From CAMENZ01 sp041854955 (GTDB taxonomy: Bacteria > Bacillota > Clostridia > Peptostreptococcales > Anaerovoracaceae), in assembly GCA_041854955.1 (NCBI GenBank), contig JBHADF010000002.1, positions 1 through 6,466 of the forward strand: a DNA stretch of 6,466 bases, read 5' to 3'. This document shows positions 1-5,671 of the stretch, piece after piece. The translations under genes were made by a program, and so were the position numbers. Each line of letters starts with the position of its first letter. The stretch's first letter is position 1. Under the pieces are notes generated by a model, which was not told the origin of the DNA, did not search any database, and saw only the letters and a list, made by a program, of their open reading frames with translations.

Positions 1-2
1 GA

Positions 3-113
3 TATTCAAATGCATATTGGAAGTTTTATGTAAAAGGAACAGAACAAGAGAATAATGTTAATTATATTATAAAAGAATATGGCATTAGCAATTCGAGTAT
101 TATAGAGATATAA
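3..113 (+). CDS. 3' end of an unidentified AT-rich gene (partial)
   Basis: An open frame enters from the left edge and runs 36 codons to a TAA at 111-113; the other two forward frames stop at 31-33 and 53-55. The translated tail (it ends GISNSSIIEI) is rich in Asn, Ile, Lys and Tyr and matches no family I recognise. Codons are strongly A/T-ending and the surrounding base composition is much more AT-rich than guaA next door, so this stretch may be of different origin. A hairpin terminator at 162-196 lies about 50 bp past the stop, which fits the real end of a gene transcribed rightwards. No start or domain is visible, and a chance open frame in AT-rich DNA cannot be excluded. Confidence 0.4.
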   Translation, partial: YSNAYWKFYVKGTEQENNVNYIIKEYGISNSSIIEI

Positions 114-161
114 AATATAAAAGTATTTGCAGGAAATATCTACTTTTAAAAGACATCAAAA

Positions 162-196
162 AGACCGTAACAACTAAGCTACGGTCTGATTTTTTA
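162..196. terminator. Bidirectional rho-independent terminator between the left-edge gene and guaA
   Basis: A perfect 8-bp stem AGACCGTA (162-169) / TACGGTCT (180-187) closes a 10-nt loop. It is followed on the + strand by GATTTTTT (188-195) and on the - strand by a T-run (complement of the A-run at 157-161). It lies between two convergent genes, so it can end both the left-edge gene and the guaB-guaA transcript, about 130 nt past the guaA stop. The rest of the 114-327 spacer shows nothing I recognise. Confidence 0.8.
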
Positions 197-327
197 TATT
201 CAATTGCAAGCCACTTTGAACAATTATTGAAATTATTCTTTTTGAAATCTTTGCCCAATTTTGTCCCAGTTGCTTGTTTCAACAGGCTATAAACCTTGAA
301 AATAAGCCATTTTCGATAAAATATCTT

Positions 328-1299
328 CTATTCCCACTCAATCGTTGCTACCGGCTTATCGGAGATATCCCAAAGCACTCTGTTTATGCCGGGGACTTCG
401 GCGATGATGCGGTCGCGGATTTTGCAGAGGGTGGTCCAGGGGATTTCCACTGCCGTTGCTGTTACTGCATCTACGGTGTTGATGGCGCGGATTATGGCTG
501 CCCAGCCCATATATCTCTTGTCGTCGCGTACGCCCGTTGACTGAAAGTCGGGGATTGCCACGAAGTACTGCCAAGGTGCCGGTGACATTTTGCCGATTTC
601 TTCGCGAACGATAGCGTCTGCTTCACGAACTGCTTCCAGACGGTCGCGAGTGATTGCACCGATACATCTAACGCCCAGTCCGGGTCCCGGGAAGGGCTGG
701 CGATATACCATCTCATCGGGCAGTCCAAGGGCTTTTCCTACTACCCTTACCTCGTCCTTGTAGAGCAGCTTAACCGGCTCTACCAGCTCGAACTTGAGGT
801 CTTCAGGCAGGCCGCCTACGTTGTGATGGGCCTTTACGCCGTCGCTTTCCAAAATATCGGGATAGATGGTTCCCTGTGCCAAGAACTCTATTCCGTCCAG
901 TTTTCTGGCTTCTTCTTCGAAGACGCGGATGAATTCTGCGCCTATGATTTTTCTCTTATTTTCCGGCTCGGAAACGCCTGCCAGCTTATCCAGGAAGCGA
1001 TCTGTTGCGTCTACATACACCAGATTTGCCTTCAGCTCGTCTCTGAACACTCTTATAACCTGCTCGGGCTCGCCCTTTCTGAGCAGGCCGTGGTTAACGT
1101 GGACGCAGGTGAGCTGGGATCCAACAGCTTTGATGAGCAGGGCAGCTACTACCGATGAGTCTACACCGCCGGAAAGTGCCAGGAGCACCTTCTTGTCGCC
1201 TACCTGCTTGCGAAGCTCTTCAACCTGCTCGGCTATGAAGGCTTCTGCCAATTTAGCGTTATTTATTCTTTCCATGTTTTCGGGTCTTTTGTTTGACAT
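328..1299 (-). CDS. guaA: GMP synthase, ATP-pyrophosphatase and dimerisation domains only (no glutaminase domain)
   Basis: Amidates XMP to GMP, the last step of guanylate synthesis, through an adenyl-XMP intermediate in the cytoplasm. Seen in the 323-aa product: the ATP-PPase P-loop SGGVDSS (43-49), VNHGLLRKGE (69-78), AQGTIYPDILES (141-152), KAHHNVGGLPED (156-167), the RQPFPGPGLGVR loop (200-211) and the C-terminal signature ending TIEWE. Bacterial GuaA is normally about 510-525 aa with an N-terminal class I glutamine amidotransferase. That whole domain is absent, as in the separate synthetase subunit (GuaAb) of archaea. Truncation is unlikely: GAGGA lies 8 nt before the ATG, and guaB ends 55 bp upstream. 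A later ATG (codon 9) has no good ribosome site. No terminator separates it from guaB, so cotranscription is likely. Ammonia must come from an unlinked glutaminase subunit or from free ammonium (inference). Confidence 0.95.
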   Translation of the reverse strand: MSNKRPENMERINNAKLAEAFIAEQVEELRKQVGDKKVLLALSGGVDSSVVAALLIKAVGSQLTCVHVNHGLLRKGEPEQVIRVFRDELKANLVYVDATDRFLDKLAGVSEPENKRKIIGAEFIRVFEEEARKLDGIEFLAQGTIYPDILESDGVKAHHNVGGLPEDLKFELVEPVKLLYKDEVRVVGKALGLPDEMVYRQPFPGPGLGVRCIGAITRDRLEAVREADAIVREEIGKMSPAPWQYFVAIPDFQSTGVRDDKRYMGWAAIIRAINTVDAVTATAVEIPWTTLCKIRDRIIAEVPGINRVLWDISDKPVATIEWE

Positions 1300-1354
1300 C
1301 CTTTTGTTCCTCTTTCCTATATAAAATATATAAAATGCTTTTGAACATCTGCTC

Positions 1355-2863
1355 TTACTTTATCACATTTGCGCTGGCGTCCTTGAGGATTACGTCGTGA
1401 GCACCGCCCTCTACGATGGAGGTGGCGGATACCAGCGTCAGCTTGGCTTTCGCCTGAAGTTCTTTGATGGACAGGGCTCCGCAGTTGCACATGGTGGATT
1501 TTACCTTAGTCAGGGACACGGCCACATTGTCGTGGAGGGAGCCTGCGTAGGGTACGTAGGAGTCTACCCCTTCTTCAAATTTCATTCTGGGGTCGCCGCC
1601 TAAGTCGTATCTCTGCCAGTTGCGAGCACGGTTGGAGCCTTCTCCCCAGTATTCCTTAACATAGCTGCCGTTCAGGTTCAGCTTGTTGGTGGGGGATTCA
1701 TCGAATCGAGCAAAATATCTGCCCAGCATGATGAAATCTGCTCCCATGGCCAGCGCCAGGGTCATGTGGTAGTCGTAGACGATTCCTCCGTCTGAGCAGA
1801 TTGGGATATACACCCCTGTCTCTTCGAAATACTCATCTCTGGCGTTTGCCACATCTATTACCGCCGACGCCTGTCCGCGGCCTATACCCTTCTGCTCACG
1901 GGTTATGCAGATGGAACCGCCGCCGATACCGATTTTCACGAAATCTGCTCCGGCCTCTGCCAAATATCTGAAACCTTCGCCGTCAACTACATTTCCGGCT
2001 CCGATTTTTACGCTGTCTCCGTATTTTTCACGGATCCACTTGATGGTTTCCCCCTGCCACTGGGAATATCCCTCTGAGGAATCGATGCACAAGATATCAG
2101 CTCCCGCCTCTACCAAGGCCGGCACTCTTTCCTCATAGTCTCTGGTGGTGACACCTGCTCCCACAATGTAGCGCTTGTGCTCGTCCAAAAGCTCGTTGGG
2201 GTTGGACTTGTGGGAATCGTAGTCTTTCCTGAATACGAAGTGGGTCAGCCTCTGATTTTCATCGATGATGGGCAGGGCATTCAGCTTGTTATCCCACAAA
2301 ATATCGTTGGCCTCCGACAGGCTCAGGCCTGCCTTGCCGTAAATCAGCTTTTCGAAGGGTGTCATAAACTCTGAAATAGGCGTTTCCGGATCCATTCTGG
2401 ACACTCTGTAATCTCTGGAGGTCACTATGCCTAAGATTTTCCCTGCCGGGGTTCCATCCTCTGTAATGGCAATGGTTCCGTGGCCTTTGAGGGCTTTAAG
2501 CTCTATGACATCTTTCAGCTTCTGGTCCGGTCTCAGGTTGGAATCGCTTACCACGAAGCCTGCCTTGTGATCCTTTACTCGGCGCACCATGGCCGCCTGG
2601 GATTCTACCGACTGTGAGCTGAAAATAAAAGAAATTCCACCTTCTTTAGCCAATGCCACAGCCATATTGTCGTCCGACACGGCCTGCATCACGGCTGAAA
2701 CCAATGGAATGTTCATAGCTATCTCCGGCTCCTCGCCCTTCTTAAATTTAGTGATCGGTGTGCGCAGCGAAACATTGGACACCATGTGTTCCTTCCCCGT
2801 GTATCCGGGCACCAGCAGGTACTCGTTAAATGTTCTTGACGGTTCGTCAAAATAGTATGCCAT
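1355..2863 (-). CDS. guaB: IMP dehydrogenase, Tritrichomonas foetus-like type
   Basis: Oxidises IMP to XMP with NAD+, the committed step to guanine nucleotides. The 502-aa product is a complete (beta/alpha)8 IMPDH with a CBS-pair insertion at about residues 100-225. Seen: the catalytic loop GIGGGSICITRE with Cys319, the NAD-site Asp261 (CIDSSEG), the IMP-phosphate motif SDGG (357-360), and the flap dyad Arg418-Tyr419 (NWQRYD). From memory, the T. foetus enzyme (503 aa) uses the same numbers: Asp261, Cys319, Arg418, Tyr419. It also has Lys310 and Glu431, associated with mycophenolic-acid insensitivity, and both are present here. The N-terminal FDEPSRTFNEYLLVPG is also close to the protist form and unlike usual bacterial GuaB (GIGPGSICTTR loop). 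The start is set by GAGGAGGT 3-4 nt before the ATG. It is the first gene of the operon, driven by the promoter at 2921-2949. Confidence 0.97.
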   Translation of the reverse strand: MAYYFDEPSRTFNEYLLVPGYTGKEHMVSNVSLRTPITKFKKGEEPEIAMNIPLVSAVMQAVSDDNMAVALAKEGGISFIFSSQSVESQAAMVRRVKDHKAGFVVSDSNLRPDQKLKDVIELKALKGHGTIAITEDGTPAGKILGIVTSRDYRVSRMDPETPISEFMTPFEKLIYGKAGLSLSEANDILWDNKLNALPIIDENQRLTHFVFRKDYDSHKSNPNELLDEHKRYIVGAGVTTRDYEERVPALVEAGADILCIDSSEGYSQWQGETIKWIREKYGDSVKIGAGNVVDGEGFRYLAEAGADFVKIGIGGGSICITREQKGIGRGQASAVIDVANARDEYFEETGVYIPICSDGGIVYDYHMTLALAMGADFIMLGRYFARFDESPTNKLNLNGSYVKEYWGEGSNRARNWQRYDLGGDPRMKFEEGVDSYVPYAGSLHDNVAVSLTKVKSTMCNCGALSIKELQAKAKLTLVSATSIVEGGAHDVILKDASANVIK

Positions 2864-2920
2864 TTTACCTCCTCTTTCTACTCAATATATTAAAAAAACT
2901 TAAACGAATTTATTCTCACT

Positions 2921-2949
2921 ATTATAAGACAAACATCTTTATATTTCAA
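2921..2949 (-). promoter_or_regulatory. Sigma-A promoter of the guaB-guaA operon
   Basis: On the - strand a -35 box TTGAAA (2944-2949), a 17-bp spacer and a perfect -10 box TATAAT (2921-2926). Transcription would start near 2914, giving a leader of about 50 nt before guaB with the Shine-Dalgarno GAGGAGGT at 2867-2874. The leader is too short for a purine-riboswitch aptamer plus expression platform, and I see no such fold, so any purine control probably acts through a repressor or initiation-nucleotide sensing (inference). Confidence 0.85.
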
Positions 2950-3010
2950 GGGATTTTGCTGGATTATTTTCTGTTTTTATGGTAAAATTTTATGTAATTT
3001 ATTTTCGAAC

Positions 3011-3016
3011 GGAGGG
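3011..3016 (+). promoter_or_regulatory. Ribosome binding site that fixes the capA-like start
   Basis: GGAGGG ends 4 nt before the ATG at 3021. The in-frame ATG at 2979, which would add 14 residues, has no Shine-Dalgarno, and the extra residues would precede a well-formed signal peptide. The start at 3021 is therefore preferred. Upstream I see only a weak promoter candidate for this gene (TTGCTG at 2956-2961 and TATGGT at 2978-2983, spacer 16). Confidence 0.8.
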
Positions 3017-3020
3017 TAAA

Positions 3021-4256
3021 ATGAACCTTTTTAAAAATATTCTTCCATCAGCAAAATTCACCGCTTTGGCCTTGATTTTTATACTGGCTCTTTCGGTGGC
3101 TCCCGTCTATGGCGCTACGGGAAAGCAGACCCCTAAGGTGGCTTCCGGTACCTCTCAGGGAGGGAAACCGCTGCCTGTGCAGAAGCCCGGCGTCGAGACC
3201 CCTAAGCCCTCGGAAGACCCGTCGCCGGAGCAGCCCAAGCCGGAGACCCTGACCATCATGCTCACAGGTGACCTAATGTGTAAGGGCGCCCAGCAGCAGG
3301 CGGCCTACGACGGAAAGGGCTACAACTTCAAGCCTTCCTTTAAATATGTAAGGAAAATTTTCAACAAAGCGGATTTTGTGGTAGGCAATTTGGAAACCTT
3401 GGTCAGCGAAACCCTGCCTCTTTCCAAGGATAAAAATCTCCTGCAGGAAAGGCCCTATCTCAACGCTCCCGAGGAATGGCTCCGAGATCTGAAATGGGCC
3501 GGTTTTGACGGACTGGTTCTGGCCAACAACCACTGTACCGACGGCGGAAAGATTGGCATCACCGAGACTCTGGCAGCCATCGACCGTAATGGACTTGGCC
3601 GTACAGGCCTGTTTTCCACCAGGGAGGAGCCTCGCTACATGCTTCTGGAGGCCAAGGGCTTCAAGATAGGCGTTCTGGCCTACGCAGGCTATTTCAACAG
3701 GAAGGACCACTTCCTCACAAAGGATGAGCAGTCCTATATGCTGAACCTTTTGGACAAAAATGCCCTGAAAGCTGATATTGCAAAGCTTAAGGAGGCCGGA
3801 GCCCAGTACATAATCTGCTATACCCACAGCGGCACCGAATATTCCCACTATCCTGCCCCCAGGCAGGAAGCGGCGGCGGAGATGATGGCCCGGGCAGGAG
3901 TTGACTATATCATCGGTTCTCATCCCCACGTGCTCCAGCCGGCTGACAAGGTGCACAACGGCAAGCGCTACATTCCCCTGATATATTCCATGGGAAATTT
4001 CACCTCGCCTATGCCTCTGCCCGCCACCAAGGAGACTATCATACTTTCCGTCACCTTGACGAAGACGCCTTCCGGTCAGGTAAAGCTGGCATCCCACAAG
4101 TACTACCCCTGCTACCTTCTCGACAGGTACAAGGGCGAGTCCTTTGTGCTGATGCCTCAGAGCAAGTACTATAACGAGGGCTATAAGCCTACGGCGGCAG
4201 TTGCCAACAGCTTCCGCCACATAAGAAAAGTCGTAGGAAAGCTTCCCACGACTTAG
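3021..4256 (+). CDS. Exported CapA-family (PGA_cap) metallophosphatase-like protein
   Basis: A 411-aa secreted protein. Residues 1-31 form a signal peptide (basic start, hydrophobic core ALALIFILALSVAP, likely cut near 31). Residues 32-76 are a Pro/Lys/Glu-rich linker. The CapA/PGA_cap domain fills the rest: TGDLM (82-86), GNLE (122-125), ANNHCTDGG (168-176), HSGTEY (269-274), GSHPHV (299-304) and SMGNF (323-327). These are the metal-binding Asp/Asn/His motifs of the calcineurin-like fold used by poly-gamma-glutamate capsule protein CapA/PgsA. The family's usual HWG is HSG here. No capB/capC-like genes are adjacent, so a capsule role is unsupported; a stand-alone extracytoplasmic phosphatase-like role is equally possible. 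It diverges from guaB and converges on the Ig-like protein gene. The 3' end overlaps a hairpin (4228-4254). Confidence 0.88.
   Translation: MNLFKNILPSAKFTALALIFILALSVAPVYGATGKQTPKVASGTSQGGKPLPVQKPGVETPKPSEDPSPEQPKPETLTIMLTGDLMCKGAQQQAAYDGKGYNFKPSFKYVRKIFNKADFVVGNLETLVSETLPLSKDKNLLQERPYLNAPEEWLRDLKWAGFDGLVLANNHCTDGGKIGITETLAAIDRNGLGRTGLFSTREEPRYMLLEAKGFKIGVLAYAGYFNRKDHFLTKDEQSYMLNLLDKNALKADIAKLKEAGAQYIICYTHSGTEYSHYPAPRQEAAAEMMARAGVDYIIGSHPHVLQPADKVHNGKRYIPLIYSMGNFTSPMPLPATKETIILSVTLTKTPSGQVKLASHKYYPCYLLDRYKGESFVLMPQSKYYNEGYKPTAAVANSFRHIRKVVGKLPTT
4228..4254 (-). terminator. Hairpin overlapping the capA-like stop codon, probable terminator of the convergent gene
   Basis: Arms AAGTCGT (4228-4234) and ACGACTT (4248-4254) pair perfectly; an inner GGAA/TTCC pairing extends the stem after one mismatch. 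On the - strand the stem is followed by a short T-rich stretch (TTCTTAT), whereas the + strand continues without a T-run. It therefore fits best as terminator of the 4274-5107 gene, placed inside the last codons of its convergent neighbour. It may also protect the 3' end of the capA-like mRNA. Confidence 0.6.
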
Positions 4257-4273
4257 ACAACACATATTGAGAT

Positions 4274-5107
4274 TTACGCTTTTGGGCTCTTGGAGGTTTC
4301 TTTCCTCTCAGGGCCCTTATCTTTTTTCTCTGCCACTACTCTGATGCGGACTTCCAGCTTTCCCGTGTGGTAAACCTTGTCTCCCACCGTGGAAACGGTA
4401 ATGACCGCCGTACCCTTGCCCTTCACTGTCACCCAGCCCTTGCTGCTGACCTTGACCACCTTGGGGTCTGAGGACACATAGCTGAAGCCTGTTCCGTCGC
4501 CGGTGGCTGCGGGCAGGATATTAAAGCCCTGTTCCATTTCGGAAAGCTTGTAATAGGTCTTTTCCGCCGTGACGAATTGTCGCTTGCCCAGCACTGTAAA
4601 GAGGGCTGAGCCACGGTATTGGCCTTCTTTGGTGCTCACCACGATGCGGTACTCTCCCGGTGTCAGAACATCTTTCACAGGTCTGCTCTCCTCTTCCCAA
4701 GCGTGGCGGGAAGACACTATTCTGAAATACTCCACCTTGTAATCCCAAGGGTTAGGCTTTACTATGGTGCCCTTTTCGTCTGTATAGTATATGTTCTCCG
4801 GCTTCGGGTTGAGAGGTTCGCCGGTGGCCATCATAAGATAGGATGCCAAGGAGAACCTGCACTTTTTCACCCCGTCGGGAGTTTCCTTCACATTGAGAAG
4901 CTTAATTCTTCCTGATTCTCTCTGGGCTGTGAGGATTTCCACCTGAGGCTCCGGCTTTATTTCCGGCATCTGATTCTGTTCCTGTTCCTGTGCCTGTTCT
5001 TGTGCCGGCTCCGCAGGCTGGGTCTCGGCAAAACCTGTTCCTGCCGTGGTCACTGCCAAGGAAAGGGCCAAAGCCCATATTAAAATCGCTTTTGTAAATC
5101 TTTTCAT
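4274..5107 (-). CDS. Exported protein with a C-terminal bacterial Ig-like (BIG2-type) domain
   Basis: A 277-aa protein with no recognised catalytic function. Residues 1-27 are a signal peptide (MKRFTKA, hydrophobic core, probable cut after TGFA). Residues 28-50 are a Glu/Gln/Pro-rich low-complexity linker (repeated QEQ/AQE) encoded by a hexamer DNA repeat at 4976-5005. Residues about 58-174 look like a beta-rich domain I cannot name. Residues about 176-258 have the Ig-like pattern: SYVSSDPKVVKVSSKG, then VTVKGKGTAVITVS. The tail is strongly basic, with no LPXTG motif or second membrane segment, so it is probably released or loosely wall-bound. The Shine-Dalgarno AGGTGG precedes the ATG by 6 nt. 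Its own promoter is at 5137-5165. It converges with the capA-like gene 17 bp away; whether the two exported proteins work together is unknown. Confidence 0.85.
   Translation of the reverse strand: MKRFTKAILIWALALSLAVTTAGTGFAETQPAEPAQEQAQEQEQNQMPEIKPEPQVEILTAQRESGRIKLLNVKETPDGVKKCRFSLASYLMMATGEPLNPKPENIYYTDEKGTIVKPNPWDYKVEYFRIVSSRHAWEEESRPVKDVLTPGEYRIVVSTKEGQYRGSALFTVLGKRQFVTAEKTYYKLSEMEQGFNILPAATGDGTGFSYVSSDPKVVKVSSKGWVTVKGKGTAVITVSTVGDKVYHTGKLEVRIRVVAEKKDKGPERKETSKSPKA
4976..5005 (-). repeat. Five tandem hexamers in the Ig-like protein's linker
   Basis: On the + strand the hexamers read CTGTTC, CTGTTC, CTGTGC, CTGTTC, TTGTGC. On the coding strand they specify the alternating Glu/Ala-Gln dipeptides of the linker just after the signal peptide. 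Each hexamer is two codons, so slippage would lengthen or shorten the linker without shifting the frame. Confidence 0.75.
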
Positions 5108-5136
5108 ATTTCCACCTTTAAATTTTCTACCCTGTT

Positions 5137-5165
5137 ATTCTATCCTCAAAACAGGAAAATTTCAA
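5137..5165 (-). promoter_or_regulatory. Sigma-A promoter of the Ig-like protein gene
   Basis: On the - strand: -35 TTGAAA (5160-5165), 17-bp spacer, -10 TAGAAT (5137-5142). The start would be near 5130, leaving a leader of just over 20 nt. The repeat array begins about 60 bp upstream of the -35 box, so it is outside this transcript but close enough to influence the promoter. Confidence 0.78.
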
Positions 5166-5201
5166 TACTTTTGGCAGATTTTGGTCTGAGATTTTTCGGA
5201 A

Positions 5202-5220
5202 GGTGGGAGGGGGGCGGCGG
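5202..5220 (+). other. G-rich tract at the edge of the repeat array
   Basis: Nineteen bases with only T, A and two C interruptions among G-runs (GGTGGGAGGGGGGCGGCGG). They sit in otherwise AT-rich intergenic DNA, 4 bp before the first repeat unit and about 37 bp upstream of the -35 box at 5160-5165. The run pattern permits a two-tier G-quadruplex, which is inference only. Confidence 0.5.
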
Positions 5221-5223
5221 TTC

Positions 5224-5518
5224 GTTGGTGCGGAACAGAGCGCTTTGGGAAAATCCGCACCAATGAAAAGTCCCAAAATTGGTGTGAATCTGGCGAAATC
5301 GGGAAAACCGCACCAACAGACAGGCTCTAAATTGGTGTAAAAAAAGCCTATTCGAAAAATCCGCACCAATTTCATTGGTGTTAAATTCTGAGATATGGCA
5401 AATCCGCACCAATGGCTCCCTTGCATTGGTGCTAACCAGCGCTCTTTGGCAGAATCCGCACCAATGGTTGCCTCCGCGTTGGTGTAAAACGTCGCTGTTT
5501 TCCGAGATTAGCACCAAT
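5224..5518. repeat. Array of six 40-41-bp inverted-repeat units with heptamer ends ATTGGTG/CACCAAT
   Basis: Units lie at 5224-5264, 5278-5317, 5331-5370, 5374-5413, 5425-5465 and 5478-5518, separated by 13, 13, 3, 11 and 12 bp. Each starts with ATTGGTG (GTTGGTG in units 1 and 6) and ends with CACCAAT (CACCAAC in unit 2); the core TTGGTG/CACCAA is present in all twelve arms. The right arm is extended to CCGCACCAA in units 1-5, while the left arm is usually followed by T, so the unit has a direction. Interiors of 26-27 bp differ but are related (TTTGG and AAAATCC stretches recur). Unit 1 has a 10-bp perfect stem (TTGGTGCGGA/TCCGCACCAA). The array lies between two divergent promoters and encodes no credible protein. 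A possible decayed unit is seen at 5168-5195 (TTGGCAGA, TTTGGTC); 5519-5600 holds nothing I recognise. Function unknown. Confidence 0.9.
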
Positions 5519-5617
5519 AAGCCAAAGCGGCCGGGCAGCCATCCTATCCCCCACACGCTCCACTTTACATTACACAGCCAAGAACTCCTGCCTTTAAGCA
5601 TTTTTATATAATATTGC

Positions 5618-5646
5618 TTGCTTTTTGCTCGTGCACATGATAATAT
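5618..5646 (+). promoter_or_regulatory. Extended -10 promoter of the toxin-antitoxin operon
   Basis: -35 TTGCTT (5618-5623), 17-bp spacer ending TGA (5638-5640), -10 TAATAT (5641-5646), giving an extended TG-type -10. The start would be near 5653, so the leader is under 20 nt. The octamer ATAATATT occurs at 5608-5615 and 5640-5647, and a GTGCAC palindrome lies at 5631-5636 inside the spacer. These are candidate operator elements for autorepression by the RelB-type antitoxin. Confidence 0.7.
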
Positions 5647-5657
5647 TTACATATAGA

Positions 5658-5663
5658 AAGGAG
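5658..5663 (+). promoter_or_regulatory. Ribosome binding site that fixes the antitoxin start
   Basis: AAGGAG lies 2 nt before an ATG at 5666 but 8 nt before the in-frame ATG at 5672. The second spacing is near optimal and the first is too short, so translation most likely starts at 5672. Confidence 0.8.
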
Positions 5664-5671
5664 ATATGGAT

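Noticed and set aside
100..282. 60-codon - strand open frame, possibly an integrase tail
   Set aside because: It starts at a TTG without a ribosome site, continues the guaA frame past its stop and spans the terminator hairpin; kept only as a weak hint in the integration-site finding.
283..309. GGCT/AGCC hairpin just after guaA as its terminator
   Set aside because: Only a 4-bp stem with no T-run; the 8-bp hairpin at 162-187 is far better.
2864..2914. Purine riboswitch in the guaB leader
   Set aside because: The leader is only about 50 nt from the mapped promoter boxes and shows no three-way-junction aptamer pattern or terminator.
2979..3020. Upstream ATG extending the capA-like protein by 14 residues
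   Set aside because: No Shine-Dalgarno before 2979, whereas GGAGGG precedes the ATG at 3021, which opens a normal signal peptide.
3841..3852. Possible repeat of the guaA 3' end (TATTCCCACT) as an attachment-site copy
   Set aside because: Only about ten bases match, and it lies inside the conserved CapA-family coding sequence; a chance match.
3273..4265. 330-codon - strand open frame opposite the capA-like gene
   Set aside because: Antisense shadow of a gene with clear family motifs and a signal peptide; its own translation resembles no family and has no ribosome site that I can support.
5224..5518. CRISPR array
   Set aside because: Conserved blocks are only 7-10 bp and occur in both orientations with variable distances; there is no constant 23-37-bp repeat, no equal-length spacers and no cas gene.
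5127..5601. Two overlapping - strand open frames (5127-5426 and 5146-5601) across the repeat array
   Set aside because: Their residues simply repeat the translated heptamer arms (CGF, HTN-type motifs) in shifting frames; there is no convincing ribosome site, and the repeat structure explains the absence of stops.
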